NCBI GenBank assembly: GCA_029065305.1
Contig: JAIEIQ010000226.1
Span: 1 to 7,610, forward strand
Direction of reading: 5' to 3'
Source: Oscillospiraceae bacterium
GTDB lineage: Bacteria > Bacillota > Clostridia > Oscillospirales > Oscillospiraceae
DNA: 7,610 nucleotides
A model generated the notes under the pieces. The model was not told the DNA's origin and searched no databases. It saw only the letters and a program-made list of their open reading frames with translations. Position numbers and translations under genes: made by a program. Each line of letters begins with the position of its first letter. Position 1 is the stretch's first letter. Shown piece after piece: positions 1 through 6,642 of the stretch.

Positions 1-815
1 TCATGGAGGCGGCCAGCGCCACAGTCTCGGAAAAGCTCTCCAATATGCAGTCCGCCTACAAGGCCCACGGCGGCGGCATCCAGGGTGCGGCAGCGGCGGC
101 GATGGAGGGTGTCAAAGGAATCTTCACCTTCGGCTACACCTTCCTGGACAATCTGACCGGCGGGAAGCTCTCCGAGCTCAAGGAGCGGTTCTCCTCAGCT
201 ATGAGTGGAATTGTCCAGGGGATCGGCCAAAAATTCACCGAGGCGAAAGCCTCCTTTGTGAGCGGCCTCGGCAATATCAAGAGCACTGTCACCGGCGCTG
301 TGACCTGGTTTTTCGACTCCGGGAAGAAGATCGTCAGCACCTTCGCCAGCGGCATCCGCTCCGCCTTCAGCGGCGCGGTGGACACGGTCAAGAGCGGACT
401 TCAGAAGATCCGCAACATGCTTCCCTTCTCCGACGCCAGGGAGGGGCCCCTCTCCACCCTGACCCTATCGGGGCAGCGCACCATGAGCACCTACGCCCAC
501 GGTCTGGCGCTGGCCCAGGGCGCGCCGGCGGAGGAGATGGAGCGGGGACTTGAGAAGACCAGGACTGCCCTGGAGAGGGAACCGGCCCGGAAGGTCAATA
601 TCACCGGTACAGACAGAAGCTGGGATTCTGACGGCAGCGAGGAGGACAGCTCCGGCGGCGACAGCCGGCGGGTGATCATCCAGAAGCTCATCATGTCGGT
701 CGATTTGAAGAAGATCAAGGACCTGGAGTCTCTGCTCAAGCTGCTGCGGGAGATCGAGGACTACACCAACGGCAACGGCGGCGGGGACCCGGATGCCGAA
801 CCGGAACCAGCCTAG
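1..815 (+). CDS. Phage tail tape measure protein, C-terminal part (5' end outside window)
   Basis: This is the last ~270 residues of a tail tape measure protein, which sets tail-tube length during assembly. The reading frame is open from the left edge (first whole codon at base 3), so the true start lies outside. Visible features are a Gly/Ala-rich, weakly hydrophobic helical stretch (residues ~22-50), amphipathic repeats resembling the helical C-terminal segments of tape measures (residues ~50-135), and the segment LPFSDAREGPLSTLTLSGQR (residues ~139-158). I recognise that segment from C-terminal ends of tape measure proteins of Gram-positive phages. After it comes a charged, Ser/Asp/Gly-rich low-complexity linker (~205-222), a Leu/Lys/Glu helix (~225-252) and a Gly/Asp/Glu/Pro tail. 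It is followed by baseplate genes, the standard position for this gene. The product call is secure; whether it carries peptidase or lytic domains upstream cannot be seen. Confidence 0.85.
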   Translation, partial: MEAASATVSEKLSNMQSAYKAHGGGIQGAAAAAMEGVKGIFTFGYTFLDNLTGGKLSELKERFSSAMSGIVQGIGQKFTEAKASFVSGLGNIKSTVTGAVTWFFDSGKKIVSTFASGIRSAFSGAVDTVKSGLQKIRNMLPFSDAREGPLSTLTLSGQRTMSTYAHGLALAQGAPAEEMERGLEKTRTALEREPARKVNITGTDRSWDSDGSEEDSSGGDSRRVIIQKLIMSVDLKKIKDLESLLKLLREIEDYTNGNGGGDPDAEPEPA

Positions 816-835
816 AATGAAAAGGGGGGACGGCC

Positions 836-1438
836 ATGATTTTTATAGAGGACGAGCGTATCAAGCTGGGTGGGGCCGTCCTCCCCGGCCTTGTCAAGAG
901 CATCGAGGTCACGGAGACAGCTAAGGTGGATGAGCAGGAGGTGGAGGGCAGCGCCGTCAAACCAAAGCAGGCCACCGGCTACGAGGACGCCAAGATCACC
1001 ATTGAGCTGATCATCGACGACACGGAGATCCAGACCAAGTATGAGCGCTATGCCGCTCTCCGGGCGGTCTTCCGGACGCCCGGCCAGAGTGTGCCCCAGC
1101 CCATCCCTATTGTCTGCGAGGATACGGCGGCTCACGGCATTGACAAGGTCATCTTCAAAAAACTCACCCACAAGGGCGAGAGCAAGAAATCCCAGCTTAC
1201 CGCGAATCTGGAGCTGTGGGAGTACATTCCTCAGACAATTACCGCTGTCAGCGGTTCGGGGAGCTCCGGCAGCGCCGGGGAGATGGCCAGCACCGGGACC
1301 GTCCAGGCCCCGGCGGCGTCCTCTGATCTGAGCGCGGACTACCAGACATATCTGCGGACAAAACGGGGCAAGTCGCCGGCGGTCGACGCCGCCGATATCA
1401 CGGCGGCAGTCGGTAAGATCGCCGCCCTGCCCTACTAG
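836..1438 (+). CDS. Tail/baseplate protein at the XkdP position, no LysM domain seen
   Basis: A 200-residue protein between the tape measure and hub genes. In PBSX-like operons this slot holds XkdP, a LysM-containing protein that connects tube and hub. Residues 1-~135 look like a compact beta-rich domain: an N-terminal FIEDERIKLGG strand, a Glu/Val-rich segment with VEGSAVKPKQATGYEDAKIT, then a QPIPIVCED-type segment and an ELWEYIP strand. I have seen similar proteins annotated as baseplate complex proteins in clostridial prophages, but I cannot name a Pfam family with certainty. A Gly/Ser/Ala/Thr-rich linker (~138-163) leads to a short C-terminal helical piece (~165-200). I see no LysM motif. 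The start ATG at 836 has a purine-rich GGGGGGA ribosome binding site at 824-830. Position and general role in the baseplate hub are inferred from context; biochemical function is unknown. Confidence 0.7.
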   Translation: MIFIEDERIKLGGAVLPGLVKSIEVTETAKVDEQEVEGSAVKPKQATGYEDAKITIELIIDDTEIQTKYERYAALRAVFRTPGQSVPQPIPIVCEDTAAHGIDKVIFKKLTHKGESKKSQLTANLELWEYIPQTITAVSGSGSSGSAGEMASTGTVQAPAASSDLSADYQTYLRTKRGKSPAVDAADITAAVGKIAALPY

Positions 1439-1448
1439 GAGGCCACAG

Positions 1449-2204
1449 GTGGAAACGACAGAGCTGTATTACCCGCAGATCGCGGCAGCGGCAGACGGGT
1501 ATTCCTTCACCCAGGGGATCGAGATTGAGATCTACTCCGCGCAGAACGCCTACTGCGACTGGGCGAAGCTCCGCTTCACGGAACAGTACCGGCCCAAGCT
1601 CCGGCTGGAGCGCAGAGCCCCAGCCTCCATCCGGCTGGGCTACAACGGGATCCTGGACGAGGTCTTTACCGGCTTCGTGGCGAGAAGGTACGACAGCGGG
1701 ACCAGCGTGAATGAGGTAGAGCTGAAGGATGAGACACTGCTGCTGGAGGAAACCAGGGTCAGCGGCGCTTTTCAGAACGCCACCCCCCAGGAGATCATCT
1801 CCTACTGCCTCTCCCAGGCTGGGATCTCCAGCATGAGGCTGTCCTCCAAGCCCTATCCGGCGCGGAGGCTGCTGCCTGTCCGGGAGCAGAGTGTGGTGGA
1901 GGCGATCAACACAGTCAACGCGGCCTGGGGGCTCAAGGTCCCATTCTTTTTCTCCGGCGGCACCTTCTACTGGGATGAGAAGCCGGAGCAGGCCAAGCAA
2001 TACACGTTTGAATACGGGGTCAATATCATCGGCCTCCACCGGACCGGCGGCGTCTGGGAGCTGGAGACCGTCTCCGCCCCCTTCGTCAGGCACTCTCACC
2101 GGATCAATATCGTCCATCCGAGGATCAGCGGGGAGCAGGAGGTCCGGAAAGTGGTCTTCACCACCAACGACTCCGGGTTTATCCGCACGTATATCTATTT
2201 TTAA
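1449..2204 (+). CDS. XkdQ/late control protein D-like tail hub protein
   Basis: A 251-residue protein that most likely forms the trimeric hub under the tail tube (T4 gp27/P2 gpD/XkdQ family). The N-terminal half (~residues 15-100) has the alternating hydrophobic strands of the hub beta-barrel, including WAKLRFTEQYRPKL, SIRLGYNGILDEVFTGFVAR and VELKDETLLLEETRVSGAF. Then comes the family-typical ATPQEIISYCLSQAGI helix (~115-130) and a C-terminal domain with FFFSGGTFYWDEKP, as in hub proteins that contact the spike. It is shorter than XkdQ of B. subtilis PBSX (about 320 residues, from memory). The start is GTG at 1449; the ribosome binding site AGGAGG (1437-1442) overlaps the stop codon of the preceding gene and sits 6 bases upstream, which decides the start. 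The hub role follows from gene order and fold pattern; no enzyme activity is expected. Confidence 0.78.
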   Translation: METTELYYPQIAAAADGYSFTQGIEIEIYSAQNAYCDWAKLRFTEQYRPKLRLERRAPASIRLGYNGILDEVFTGFVARRYDSGTSVNEVELKDETLLLEETRVSGAFQNATPQEIISYCLSQAGISSMRLSSKPYPARRLLPVREQSVVEAINTVNAAWGLKVPFFFSGGTFYWDEKPEQAKQYTFEYGVNIIGLHRTGGVWELETVSAPFVRHSHRINIVHPRISGEQEVRKVVFTTNDSGFIRTYIYF

Positions 2205-2218
2205 GGGGGAGAGCGGGT

Positions 2219-2584
2219 ATGAATCAGCTGGCGGAAATGGTCCGGGCGGTCGTCCATAAGGTCATCGCCACAGAATATCCCCACCTGAGGCTCCCTGCCG
2301 TCCTCCTGGCCCGGGTGGTAGCGGCGAGGGAGCTGGAGGCATACGGGGAGCAGGAGCTGACGGTCCGTGGCGAGAGCACCGGGGAGCTGGCCCGGGGGGA
2401 GTATCCTTTCTACTGGTACGCGTACAACCTCACGGTCCTGGACCGGTTCGGCAGTCCGGACAGCGCCTTCCCGGCGCTGCCGCAGATCCGCTCCCGGAAG
2501 TGGTTCCAGGAGGGAGCCGTGGTGGCGGTGGCGCTCCCCTATGGGGAGCTTGCCCCGGCAATCATCGGGGAGGTGCGGCTGTGA
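2219..2584 (+). CDS. Small baseplate protein at the XkdR (DUF2577-like) position
   Basis: A 121-residue protein directly after the hub gene. In PBSX-like operons this slot is XkdR/DUF2577, thought to be a small OB-fold spike-like or hub-capping protein. The N-terminal 18 residues (NQLAEMVRAVVHKVIATEYP) form a helix. The rest is beta-rich: LPAVLLARVVAARELEAY, then a strand with YPFYWYAYNLTVLDRFG, and finally GAVVAVALPYGELAPAIIGE, whose alternating small and hydrophobic residues fit an OB-type barrel. I do not see the exact DUF2577 signature, so the family is inferred mainly from position and size. The start ATG at 2219 has AAGGGGGA (2203-2210) 8 bases upstream. Its stop codon overlaps the next gene's start (GTGA, 2581-2584), implying translational coupling and similar expression of the two. 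Confidence 0.6.
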   Translation: MNQLAEMVRAVVHKVIATEYPHLRLPAVLLARVVAARELEAYGEQELTVRGESTGELARGEYPFYWYAYNLTVLDRFGSPDSAFPALPQIRSRKWFQEGAVVAVALPYGELAPAIIGEVRL

Positions 2585-2991
2585 CGGGACTTTATGACAC
2601 AGACATTCGCTTAGATGAACGCTGGCAGCTCACCCAGGCGGCGGACGGGGACGCGCCCCTCTGCTCCGGTCTGGACTGCCTGTACCAGAATATTATCCTG
2701 GAGGCCCTGACCCAGCCGGGAGACCTGTTCTATGACCTGGATTTTGGCTGGGGGCTCTATGATTTCATCCAGTCGGAGGACAGCGAGCTCACCCGGCTGG
2801 AGCTTCTGCAGCGGGTGCGGGCCAAGCTGCAGAAGCGGAAGGTTATCCTCCCGGGCAGCATTACAGTAGAAATCGACCGCGACGATGACACGTTCCGGAT
2901 CGGCTGCGCCTTCCGCCTCACGGAGGAGGGCGCGGACCGGCGGCTGGATATCGTGGTCGGAGCGGTAGGTGTGGAGGTGATACCGGCATGA
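2581..2991 (+). CDS. XkdS/DUF2634 (GPW/gp25-like) baseplate protein
   Basis: A 136-residue protein of the gp25/gpW-like group (XkdS, DUF2634), which sits at the inner baseplate and in characterised contractile tails nucleates the sheath. The core IILEALTQPGDLFYDLDFGWGL followed by the SELTRLELLQRVRAKLQ helix and VILPGSITVEI strand is the family pattern: a helix, an F-x-D-x-x-F/WG loop, a helix, then paired strands. I chose GTG 2581 as the start. It overlaps the preceding stop (GTGA), has GGGGAGG at 2567-2573 seven bases upstream, and yields the usual family length. An upstream in-frame GTG at 2500 would add 27 Gly/Arg-rich residues unlike the family and sits inside the preceding gene. The stop overlaps the next start (ATGA, 2988-2991). 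Confidence 0.82.
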   Translation: MTGLYDTDIRLDERWQLTQAADGDAPLCSGLDCLYQNIILEALTQPGDLFYDLDFGWGLYDFIQSEDSELTRLELLQRVRAKLQKRKVILPGSITVEIDRDDDTFRIGCAFRLTEEGADRRLDIVVGAVGVEVIPA

Positions 2992-4121
2992 TCGACAAGG
3001 CGATCCTGGACGCGGTGCTCCCGGTCCCCGATCTGGAGGAGCTTCGGGACAGCGTCATCGAGGAGCTGAAACAGGAGGGCTTCGCCATTACCAATTTCCA
3101 CTCCGGCGGCATCTTCCATACCATGCTTATGGTGGTCCTCCGAGTGCGGATTGAGTTTGTGGAGCTCCTGCGAACGGTTCTTAATAATATGTTCCTCTCC
3201 CACGCCGAGGGGATCTGGCTGGACATCAAGGCGGCGGACTACTCCAAGAAGCGGAAGAAGTCCCAGAAGGCACAGGGCTATGTGACCATCTCCCGGGCAG
3301 ACGCCCAGGCCGAGGCGGTCCGGGTGGCCAAGGGCACCGTCTTCAAGACCGAGAAGGACATCAACGGCGAGGAGCTCCGCTTCTTCGCCCTGGAGAACGC
3401 CGTCCTGCAAAAGGGGGCCCTCTCCGCCGATGTCCTGGTGGAGGCGGAGCTGGAGGGGGCCCGGTACAATGTCCCCCAGGGGCAGATCACCCGGAGCCTC
3501 ACCTATCTGGACGGCGTGGACACCATCACCAACGGCGAAGGCTGGATCTCCCGGGAGGGCAGCGATACGGAGACCGACGAGAGCCTTCGCCTGCGGGGGC
3601 TGCGGTCCTGGTCGGAGCTGGCCCGGGTGGCGATCCACGATACCTACGTCAACGTCTGCGAGGAGGTCAACGGTGTCCTCTATGTGACGGTGAACGACCA
3701 GCACCCCAGGGGACAGGGCACCATCGACGTGATCGTCACCTCCGAGGCGGGCTCGGCCACCGAAGCCTTGCTGGAGGCAGTCCGGGAAGCCTGTGAGACC
3801 ATCAAGGCCCCGGATGACGACGTTCTGGTCAAGAGCGCCGAGACTGTGGTACAGCCCATTTCCCTGACTGTCACCGTACCCGCCGCTATCAGTCAGGAGG
3901 GTATGGAGAACCGGATCGCCGCCGCTGTGACGGACCTGCTGAAGATACGCCAGCGCCGGGAGCTCAATGAACTGACCCACGCGGATCTTATCTACAAGGT
4001 CAAAAGCGAGCTCCCCGACATTCGGAATGTCACGGTAACGCAGCCGGCGGCGGACCTCTTTCTGGACAGCGGGAAGGTGATCCTGCCGGGAACAATCACT
4101 GTTACCATCCGGGGGGTGTAG
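2988..4121 (+). CDS. Baseplate J-like wedge protein (XkdT family)
   Basis: A 377-residue baseplate J/gp47/XkdT-family protein, the main wedge component that rings the hub and transmits the contraction signal to the sheath. Evidence: the N-terminal Asp/Glu-rich helix (ILDAVLPVPDLEELRDSVIE); the FLSHAEGIWLDIKAADYSKKRK segment (~residues 67-90), which matches the family signature of a long helix ending in G-x-x-L-D; then the beta-rich RAEGTVF-like strand here read as VRVAKGTVFKT (~108-118); and a domain with NVPQGQITRSLTYLDGVDTITNGEGW (~160-185), followed by ESDESLRLR-like TDESLRLRGLRSW, the classic baseplate J motif. The C-terminal domain ends in VILPGTITVTIRGV. Length is normal for XkdT. The start ATG 2988 overlaps the preceding stop and has GGAGGTGA at 2973-2980. 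Confidence 0.92.
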   Translation: MIDKAILDAVLPVPDLEELRDSVIEELKQEGFAITNFHSGGIFHTMLMVVLRVRIEFVELLRTVLNNMFLSHAEGIWLDIKAADYSKKRKKSQKAQGYVTISRADAQAEAVRVAKGTVFKTEKDINGEELRFFALENAVLQKGALSADVLVEAELEGARYNVPQGQITRSLTYLDGVDTITNGEGWISREGSDTETDESLRLRGLRSWSELARVAIHDTYVNVCEEVNGVLYVTVNDQHPRGQGTIDVIVTSEAGSATEALLEAVREACETIKAPDDDVLVKSAETVVQPISLTVTVPAAISQEGMENRIAAAVTDLLKIRQRRELNELTHADLIYKVKSELPDIRNVTVTQPAADLFLDSGKVILPGTITVTIRGV

Positions 4122-4126
4122 ACAGG

Positions 4127-4693
4127 ATGTTTGAGAAATTCGGGGAGTATATGTTCTTTCTCCTCTATGCGCCCCTCAAGCGGGTGAAGAAATCCGCCAA
4201 CCAGTTTTACATCTTCTTCAAGGTGGCGGGGAAGCTCTTCGACCTGTGCAAGCGGGATGTATTCCGCCTGCGGGAAGAGAGCTCCGTCATGACATGCAGC
4301 GGCGAGATGCTCCCCGTCCACGGGCAGGACCGGGACATGAACCGGCTGAGCGGGGAGTCCCTGGAGGGCTACCGGACCCGGCTGGCCATGAAGGGGATTA
4401 TTGCGGAGATGGCCGGGACCAATGAGGGGATCCGATATCTCGCCAAAGCGTTTGGCTATGAGACGGTCTCCATCATTCCCTCCCCGGAGCCGGACCGCTG
4501 GGCGGAAGCGGACGTCCGGTTTATCGGCGGCAGCATCGTCCTCGATGACCGGGAGCTGCTGCTCTATGAGCTCAACAAAATCAAACCCGCCCGGACCCTG
4601 CTCTCTCACACCAAGGAGCAGCGTTATTTCTCCAGGCTGTATGTGGGCACTGCTTACATCATCGGGAAACAGATTACGATCAGACAGGAGTAA
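4127..4693 (+). CDS. Small tail protein at the XkdU (gpI-like) position
   Basis: A 188-residue protein between the J-like wedge protein and the tail fibre, the slot of XkdU/DUF2313 or P2 gpI, which joins the wedge to the fibres. The sequence has an aromatic and basic N-terminal region (EYMFFLLYAPLKRVKKSANQFYIFFKV), a helix (FDLCKRDVFRLREESSVM), then the segment MLPVHGQDRDMNRLSGESLEGYRTRL with RLAMKGIIAEMAGTNEGI. The last two parts are typical of these proteins in clostridial prophages: R-x-R helices and a Gly-rich turn before a C-terminal alpha/beta domain that adapts to the fibre. The start ATG 4127 has GGGGGGTG (4111-4118), partly within the end of the preceding gene. The stop is only 4 bases before the fibre start, which suggests coupling. 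The precise Pfam family is not certain. Confidence 0.7.
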   Translation: MFEKFGEYMFFLLYAPLKRVKKSANQFYIFFKVAGKLFDLCKRDVFRLREESSVMTCSGEMLPVHGQDRDMNRLSGESLEGYRTRLAMKGIIAEMAGTNEGIRYLAKAFGYETVSIIPSPEPDRWAEADVRFIGGSIVLDDRELLLYELNKIKPARTLLSHTKEQRYFSRLYVGTAYIIGKQITIRQE

Positions 4694-4697
4694 GGAT

Positions 4698-6533
4698 ATG
4701 GCTTTTGCAAATATGGTACTGACTACCGAGGGCATGATGCTCTACGCCAAAGCCCAGCAGGGCAAGCAGCTCCACATTACCCGGGTCGTGGTGGGGGACG
4801 GCGTCCTCGCCCCCGGGGAGTCTATGGTAAACCGCTCCGGGCTCAAATCCCAGTGGGCGTCCTTTTTGATTGACCACGTCCATATTGACTCTGCCAGCGC
4901 GGCAGCGGAGATCGTGTTTACGATGAGTAACGACAATCTGGAGGAGGCGCGGTACTTCCGGGAGCTGGGCGTTGTGGCGGAGGACCCGGATACGAAGGAG
5001 GACAAGCTCTACCTCTACGACTACGACGGCGCGGACGCGGAGCGCATCCCCTCCGCCCATGAGGGCACAAAGGTCTTTGAACGGATCAAGCTGATCCTCC
5101 GGCTGGAGAATACACCAAATGTCACCTTTGCCCTCTCCGGAAATCCGCTGTATCTGACCTCCGACGATATTGACGATGAAGCGGAAGGACCGGGGGTGCT
5201 GTGGTCCTCCCTGAAGGTGGCCGAGGTGGTCCGGGGCAAGCAGGATACAATCACCGGTGCGCCTGGGCAGATTGTAGGATTTGACAAGGATGGGAATCCC
5301 GAGGCTCAGGAGGCTCCAAAGGGGATCACAGGTTTGCCGGGACAAACTGTTGGCTTTGATAAAGACGGGAATCCCATAGCGGTAGCGGCCCCCCACGGTC
5401 TTCCCGCTGGCGGCACGGAGGGGCAGGTACTGGGGAAGATCGGCAAGGAGGACGGCCAAGCCGGGTGGGTTGACCCGCCAGATACTGGAGTTACCAGCTT
5501 TAAGGGGCGGAAGGGGACTGCACAACCTGCATCTGGAGATTATTCAGTTTCTCAGGTGACAGGAGCGGCACCGAAAGAGTCGCCTGTATTTACAGACTCC
5601 ATTTCAATGGGAAGAAAATCGGGTTCAATCGTCGGCGCGGCTTCTGTCGCACTTGGAACAAATGTAGAAGCGTCTTCTACATATGCCTTTGCTGAAGGAT
5701 TTTTATCAAAAGCATCCGGTCTGTATTCTCATGCAGCAGGTAGAGAAACCGTGGCTTCAAGTGTAGGTGCCATAGCAGCCGGAGAGGGGACGGTAGCTAA
5801 TGGAGCTTATTCTGTAGCATTGGGGCGGAATACTGTAGCAAGTAACTCTAATCATGTTGCAATTGGGATATATAACAAAGTCATCGGAAACTATGATGTT
5901 CTTACAATCGGGTGCGGGAGAAGCGAAAGTTCAAGAGCGAATGCTTTTAGAGTTGAGGATGCCACTGGGTTTGCGTATGCGAAACAATTCCTCACCTCCG
6001 GCGCCGACTACGCAGAGCTCTTCGAGTGGCTGGACGGCAACCCGGACCACCAGGACCGGGCGGGACTCTTCGTCACACTCCAGGGCGACCGCATCCGCCC
6101 CGCCTTCCCGGACGATGACTACATCCTGGGCATCGTCTCCGGCTCCCCCTCGGTGGTAGGCGATGTCTACGACGACCAGTGGGCGGGGATGTTCCTCACC
6201 GACATCTTCGGCCGGCCCATCTACGAGGATGTGGACCTCCCGGCGGAGCTGGGCCCCGACGGCGAGGAAATCCTCCCGGCACGCACCGAGCGCCGCCAGA
6301 AGCTGAACCCCGCCTACGACCACACGAAAAAATATCTCCCCCGCACCCAGCGCCCGGAGTGGGACGCGGTGGGCCTGCTGGGCAAGCTGGTTGCCGTGGA
6401 CGACGGCACCTGCGTTCCCGACGGCTGGTGTACCGTGGGCCCCGGCGGCATCGCCACCGCCAGCACGGAGCGGACCAAGTATTGGGTCATGGCCAGGCTG
6501 GATGAGAGCCATATTTTGGTAATGATTTTATAA
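4698..6533 (+). CDS. Modular tail fibre/appendage with DUF3751-like N-terminus, YadA-head-like repeats and Peptidase_G2 (IMC) autocleaving C-terminus
   Basis: A 611-residue receptor-binding fibre. Residues ~1-150 match the phage tail-collar fibre N-terminal domain (DUF3751/PF12571): FANMVLTTEGMMLYAKAQ, HITRVVVGDG, FRELGVVAEDP, LYLYDYDGADAERIPS; this part attaches to the baseplate. Residues 185-234 are two 25-residue linker repeats. Residues 264-292 hold the widespread fibre linker GVTSFKGRKG...SGDYSVSQV. Residues ~301-391 are Gly/Ala/Ser-rich repeats with G-x-x-A-x-A-x-G spacing, resembling YadA-head left-handed beta-roll repeats. Residues ~433-611 match Peptidase_G2/IMC domains, with SGADYAE (434-440), YILGIVSGSPSVVGD and RPEWDAVGLLGKLV; family members cut themselves off after helping trimers fold. 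The start ATG 4698 has AGGAG at 4686-4690. Codon use in the repeat region is AT-richer than at either end. The exact cleavage bond is not determined here. Confidence 0.88.
   Translation: MAFANMVLTTEGMMLYAKAQQGKQLHITRVVVGDGVLAPGESMVNRSGLKSQWASFLIDHVHIDSASAAAEIVFTMSNDNLEEARYFRELGVVAEDPDTKEDKLYLYDYDGADAERIPSAHEGTKVFERIKLILRLENTPNVTFALSGNPLYLTSDDIDDEAEGPGVLWSSLKVAEVVRGKQDTITGAPGQIVGFDKDGNPEAQEAPKGITGLPGQTVGFDKDGNPIAVAAPHGLPAGGTEGQVLGKIGKEDGQAGWVDPPDTGVTSFKGRKGTAQPASGDYSVSQVTGAAPKESPVFTDSISMGRKSGSIVGAASVALGTNVEASSTYAFAEGFLSKASGLYSHAAGRETVASSVGAIAAGEGTVANGAYSVALGRNTVASNSNHVAIGIYNKVIGNYDVLTIGCGRSESSRANAFRVEDATGFAYAKQFLTSGADYAELFEWLDGNPDHQDRAGLFVTLQGDRIRPAFPDDDYILGIVSGSPSVVGDVYDDQWAGMFLTDIFGRPIYEDVDLPAELGPDGEEILPARTERRQKLNPAYDHTKKYLPRTQRPEWDAVGLLGKLVAVDDGTCVPDGWCTVGPGGIATASTERTKYWVMARLDESHILVMIL
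5250..5399 (+). repeat. Two tandem 75-base (25-codon) linker repeats in the fibre gene
   Basis: Two adjacent copies (5250-5324 and 5325-5399) encode ITG-x-PGQ-x-VGFDKDGNP-x-A followed by APKG or APHG. The protein copies are near-identical in their first 18 residues while the DNA has drifted mostly at third positions, so this is a fairly old duplication kept under protein-level selection. The motif resembles short hinge repeats common in phage fibres. Copy number probably sets the reach of the fibre. Confidence 0.85.
5480..5990 (+). other. Low-GC receptor-binding cassette within the fibre gene
   Basis: Within the fibre gene, codon use changes abruptly near 5480-5590: Arg AGA, Val GTA/GTT, Ser TCT/TCA and Ala GCA become common, where the flanks prefer CGG, GTC, TCC and GCC. 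It switches back sharply at about 5990, where the cleaving C-terminal domain begins. The cassette matches the YadA-head-like repeats plus the short region before the IMC domain. The limits are estimated by eye. A horizontally exchanged receptor-binding segment is the simplest reading. Confidence 0.6.
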
Positions 6534-6564
6534 ATATTTTCCACATTCAAAAGATCTGCGCGTG

Positions 6565-6580
6565 TACCAATATCTTGGTA
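6565..6580. promoter_or_regulatory. Candidate operator: TACCAA-N4-TTGGTA dyad upstream of the regulator
   Basis: A perfect 6-bp inverted repeat, TACCAA-TATC-TTGGTA, lies in the AT-rich gap before the XRE regulator gene. Further TTGGTA half sites on the same strand are at 6595-6600, exactly 20 bases downstream of the dyad's right arm, and at 6516-6521, inside the end of the fibre gene. The 20-base step places the half sites on the same DNA face. This is the usual look of an XRE-type repressor operator, probably bound by the adjacent regulator, but no binding data exist here. Confidence 0.45.
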
Positions 6581-6584
6581 TATC
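6576..6584 (+). promoter_or_regulatory. Weak candidate extended -10 promoter for the regulator
   Basis: TGGTATATC matches an extended -10 element (TG, one base, then TATATC, four of six consensus positions) and overlaps the right arm of the dyad, so a bound repressor would block it. No good -35 box is seen at the right distance. A second similar match, TGGTATTTA, lies at 6596-6604. Either would produce a leader containing the hairpin at 6619-6642. This is a guess from sequence alone. Confidence 0.25.
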
Positions 6585-6618
6585 AATTTCTATTTTGGTA
6601 TTTACTGGATATTTTCGG

Positions 6619-6642
6619 CCTCCTATCCTAAAAGATAGGAGG
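6619..6642 (+). promoter_or_regulatory. Hairpin that sequesters the regulator's ribosome binding site
   Basis: A perfect 9-bp inverted repeat, CCTCCTATC (6619-6627) and GATAGGAGG (6634-6642), encloses a 6-base loop CTAAAA; a G-U pair could extend the stem by one. The 3' arm contains AGGAGG (6637-6642), the ribosome binding site of the regulator gene, 8 bases before its GTG start. In RNA the stem would hide the site and reduce initiation until opened. No run of T follows, so it is not an intrinsic terminator. It could alternatively be a DNA operator. Confidence 0.6.

Noticed and set aside
1398..2117. - strand open frame (239 codons) opposite the hub gene
   Set aside because: Composition is that of an antisense shadow of a GC-rich gene; the + strand hub reading is supported by family motifs and a clear ribosome site.
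2757..3980. Long - strand open frame (407 codons) opposite the gp25-like and J-like genes
   Set aside because: It mirrors strongly supported + strand genes, has a Leu/Gly/Asp/His-rich composition typical of the complement of GC-rich coding DNA, no ribosome binding site that I can see, and no recognisable domain.
4401..4697. N-terminal extension of the fibre frame upstream of ATG 4698
   Set aside because: It overlaps the preceding tail gene out of frame, encodes Arg/Ser/Pro-rich shadow sequence, and ATG 4698 has AGGAG at the proper distance plus the expected DUF3751-like N-terminus.
6619..6642. The hairpin as a terminator of the tail operon
   Set aside because: No T run follows on the + strand, and the stem's 3' arm is a functional-looking ribosome binding site; on the - strand the stem is followed by GCCGAAAATATCC, also without a T run.
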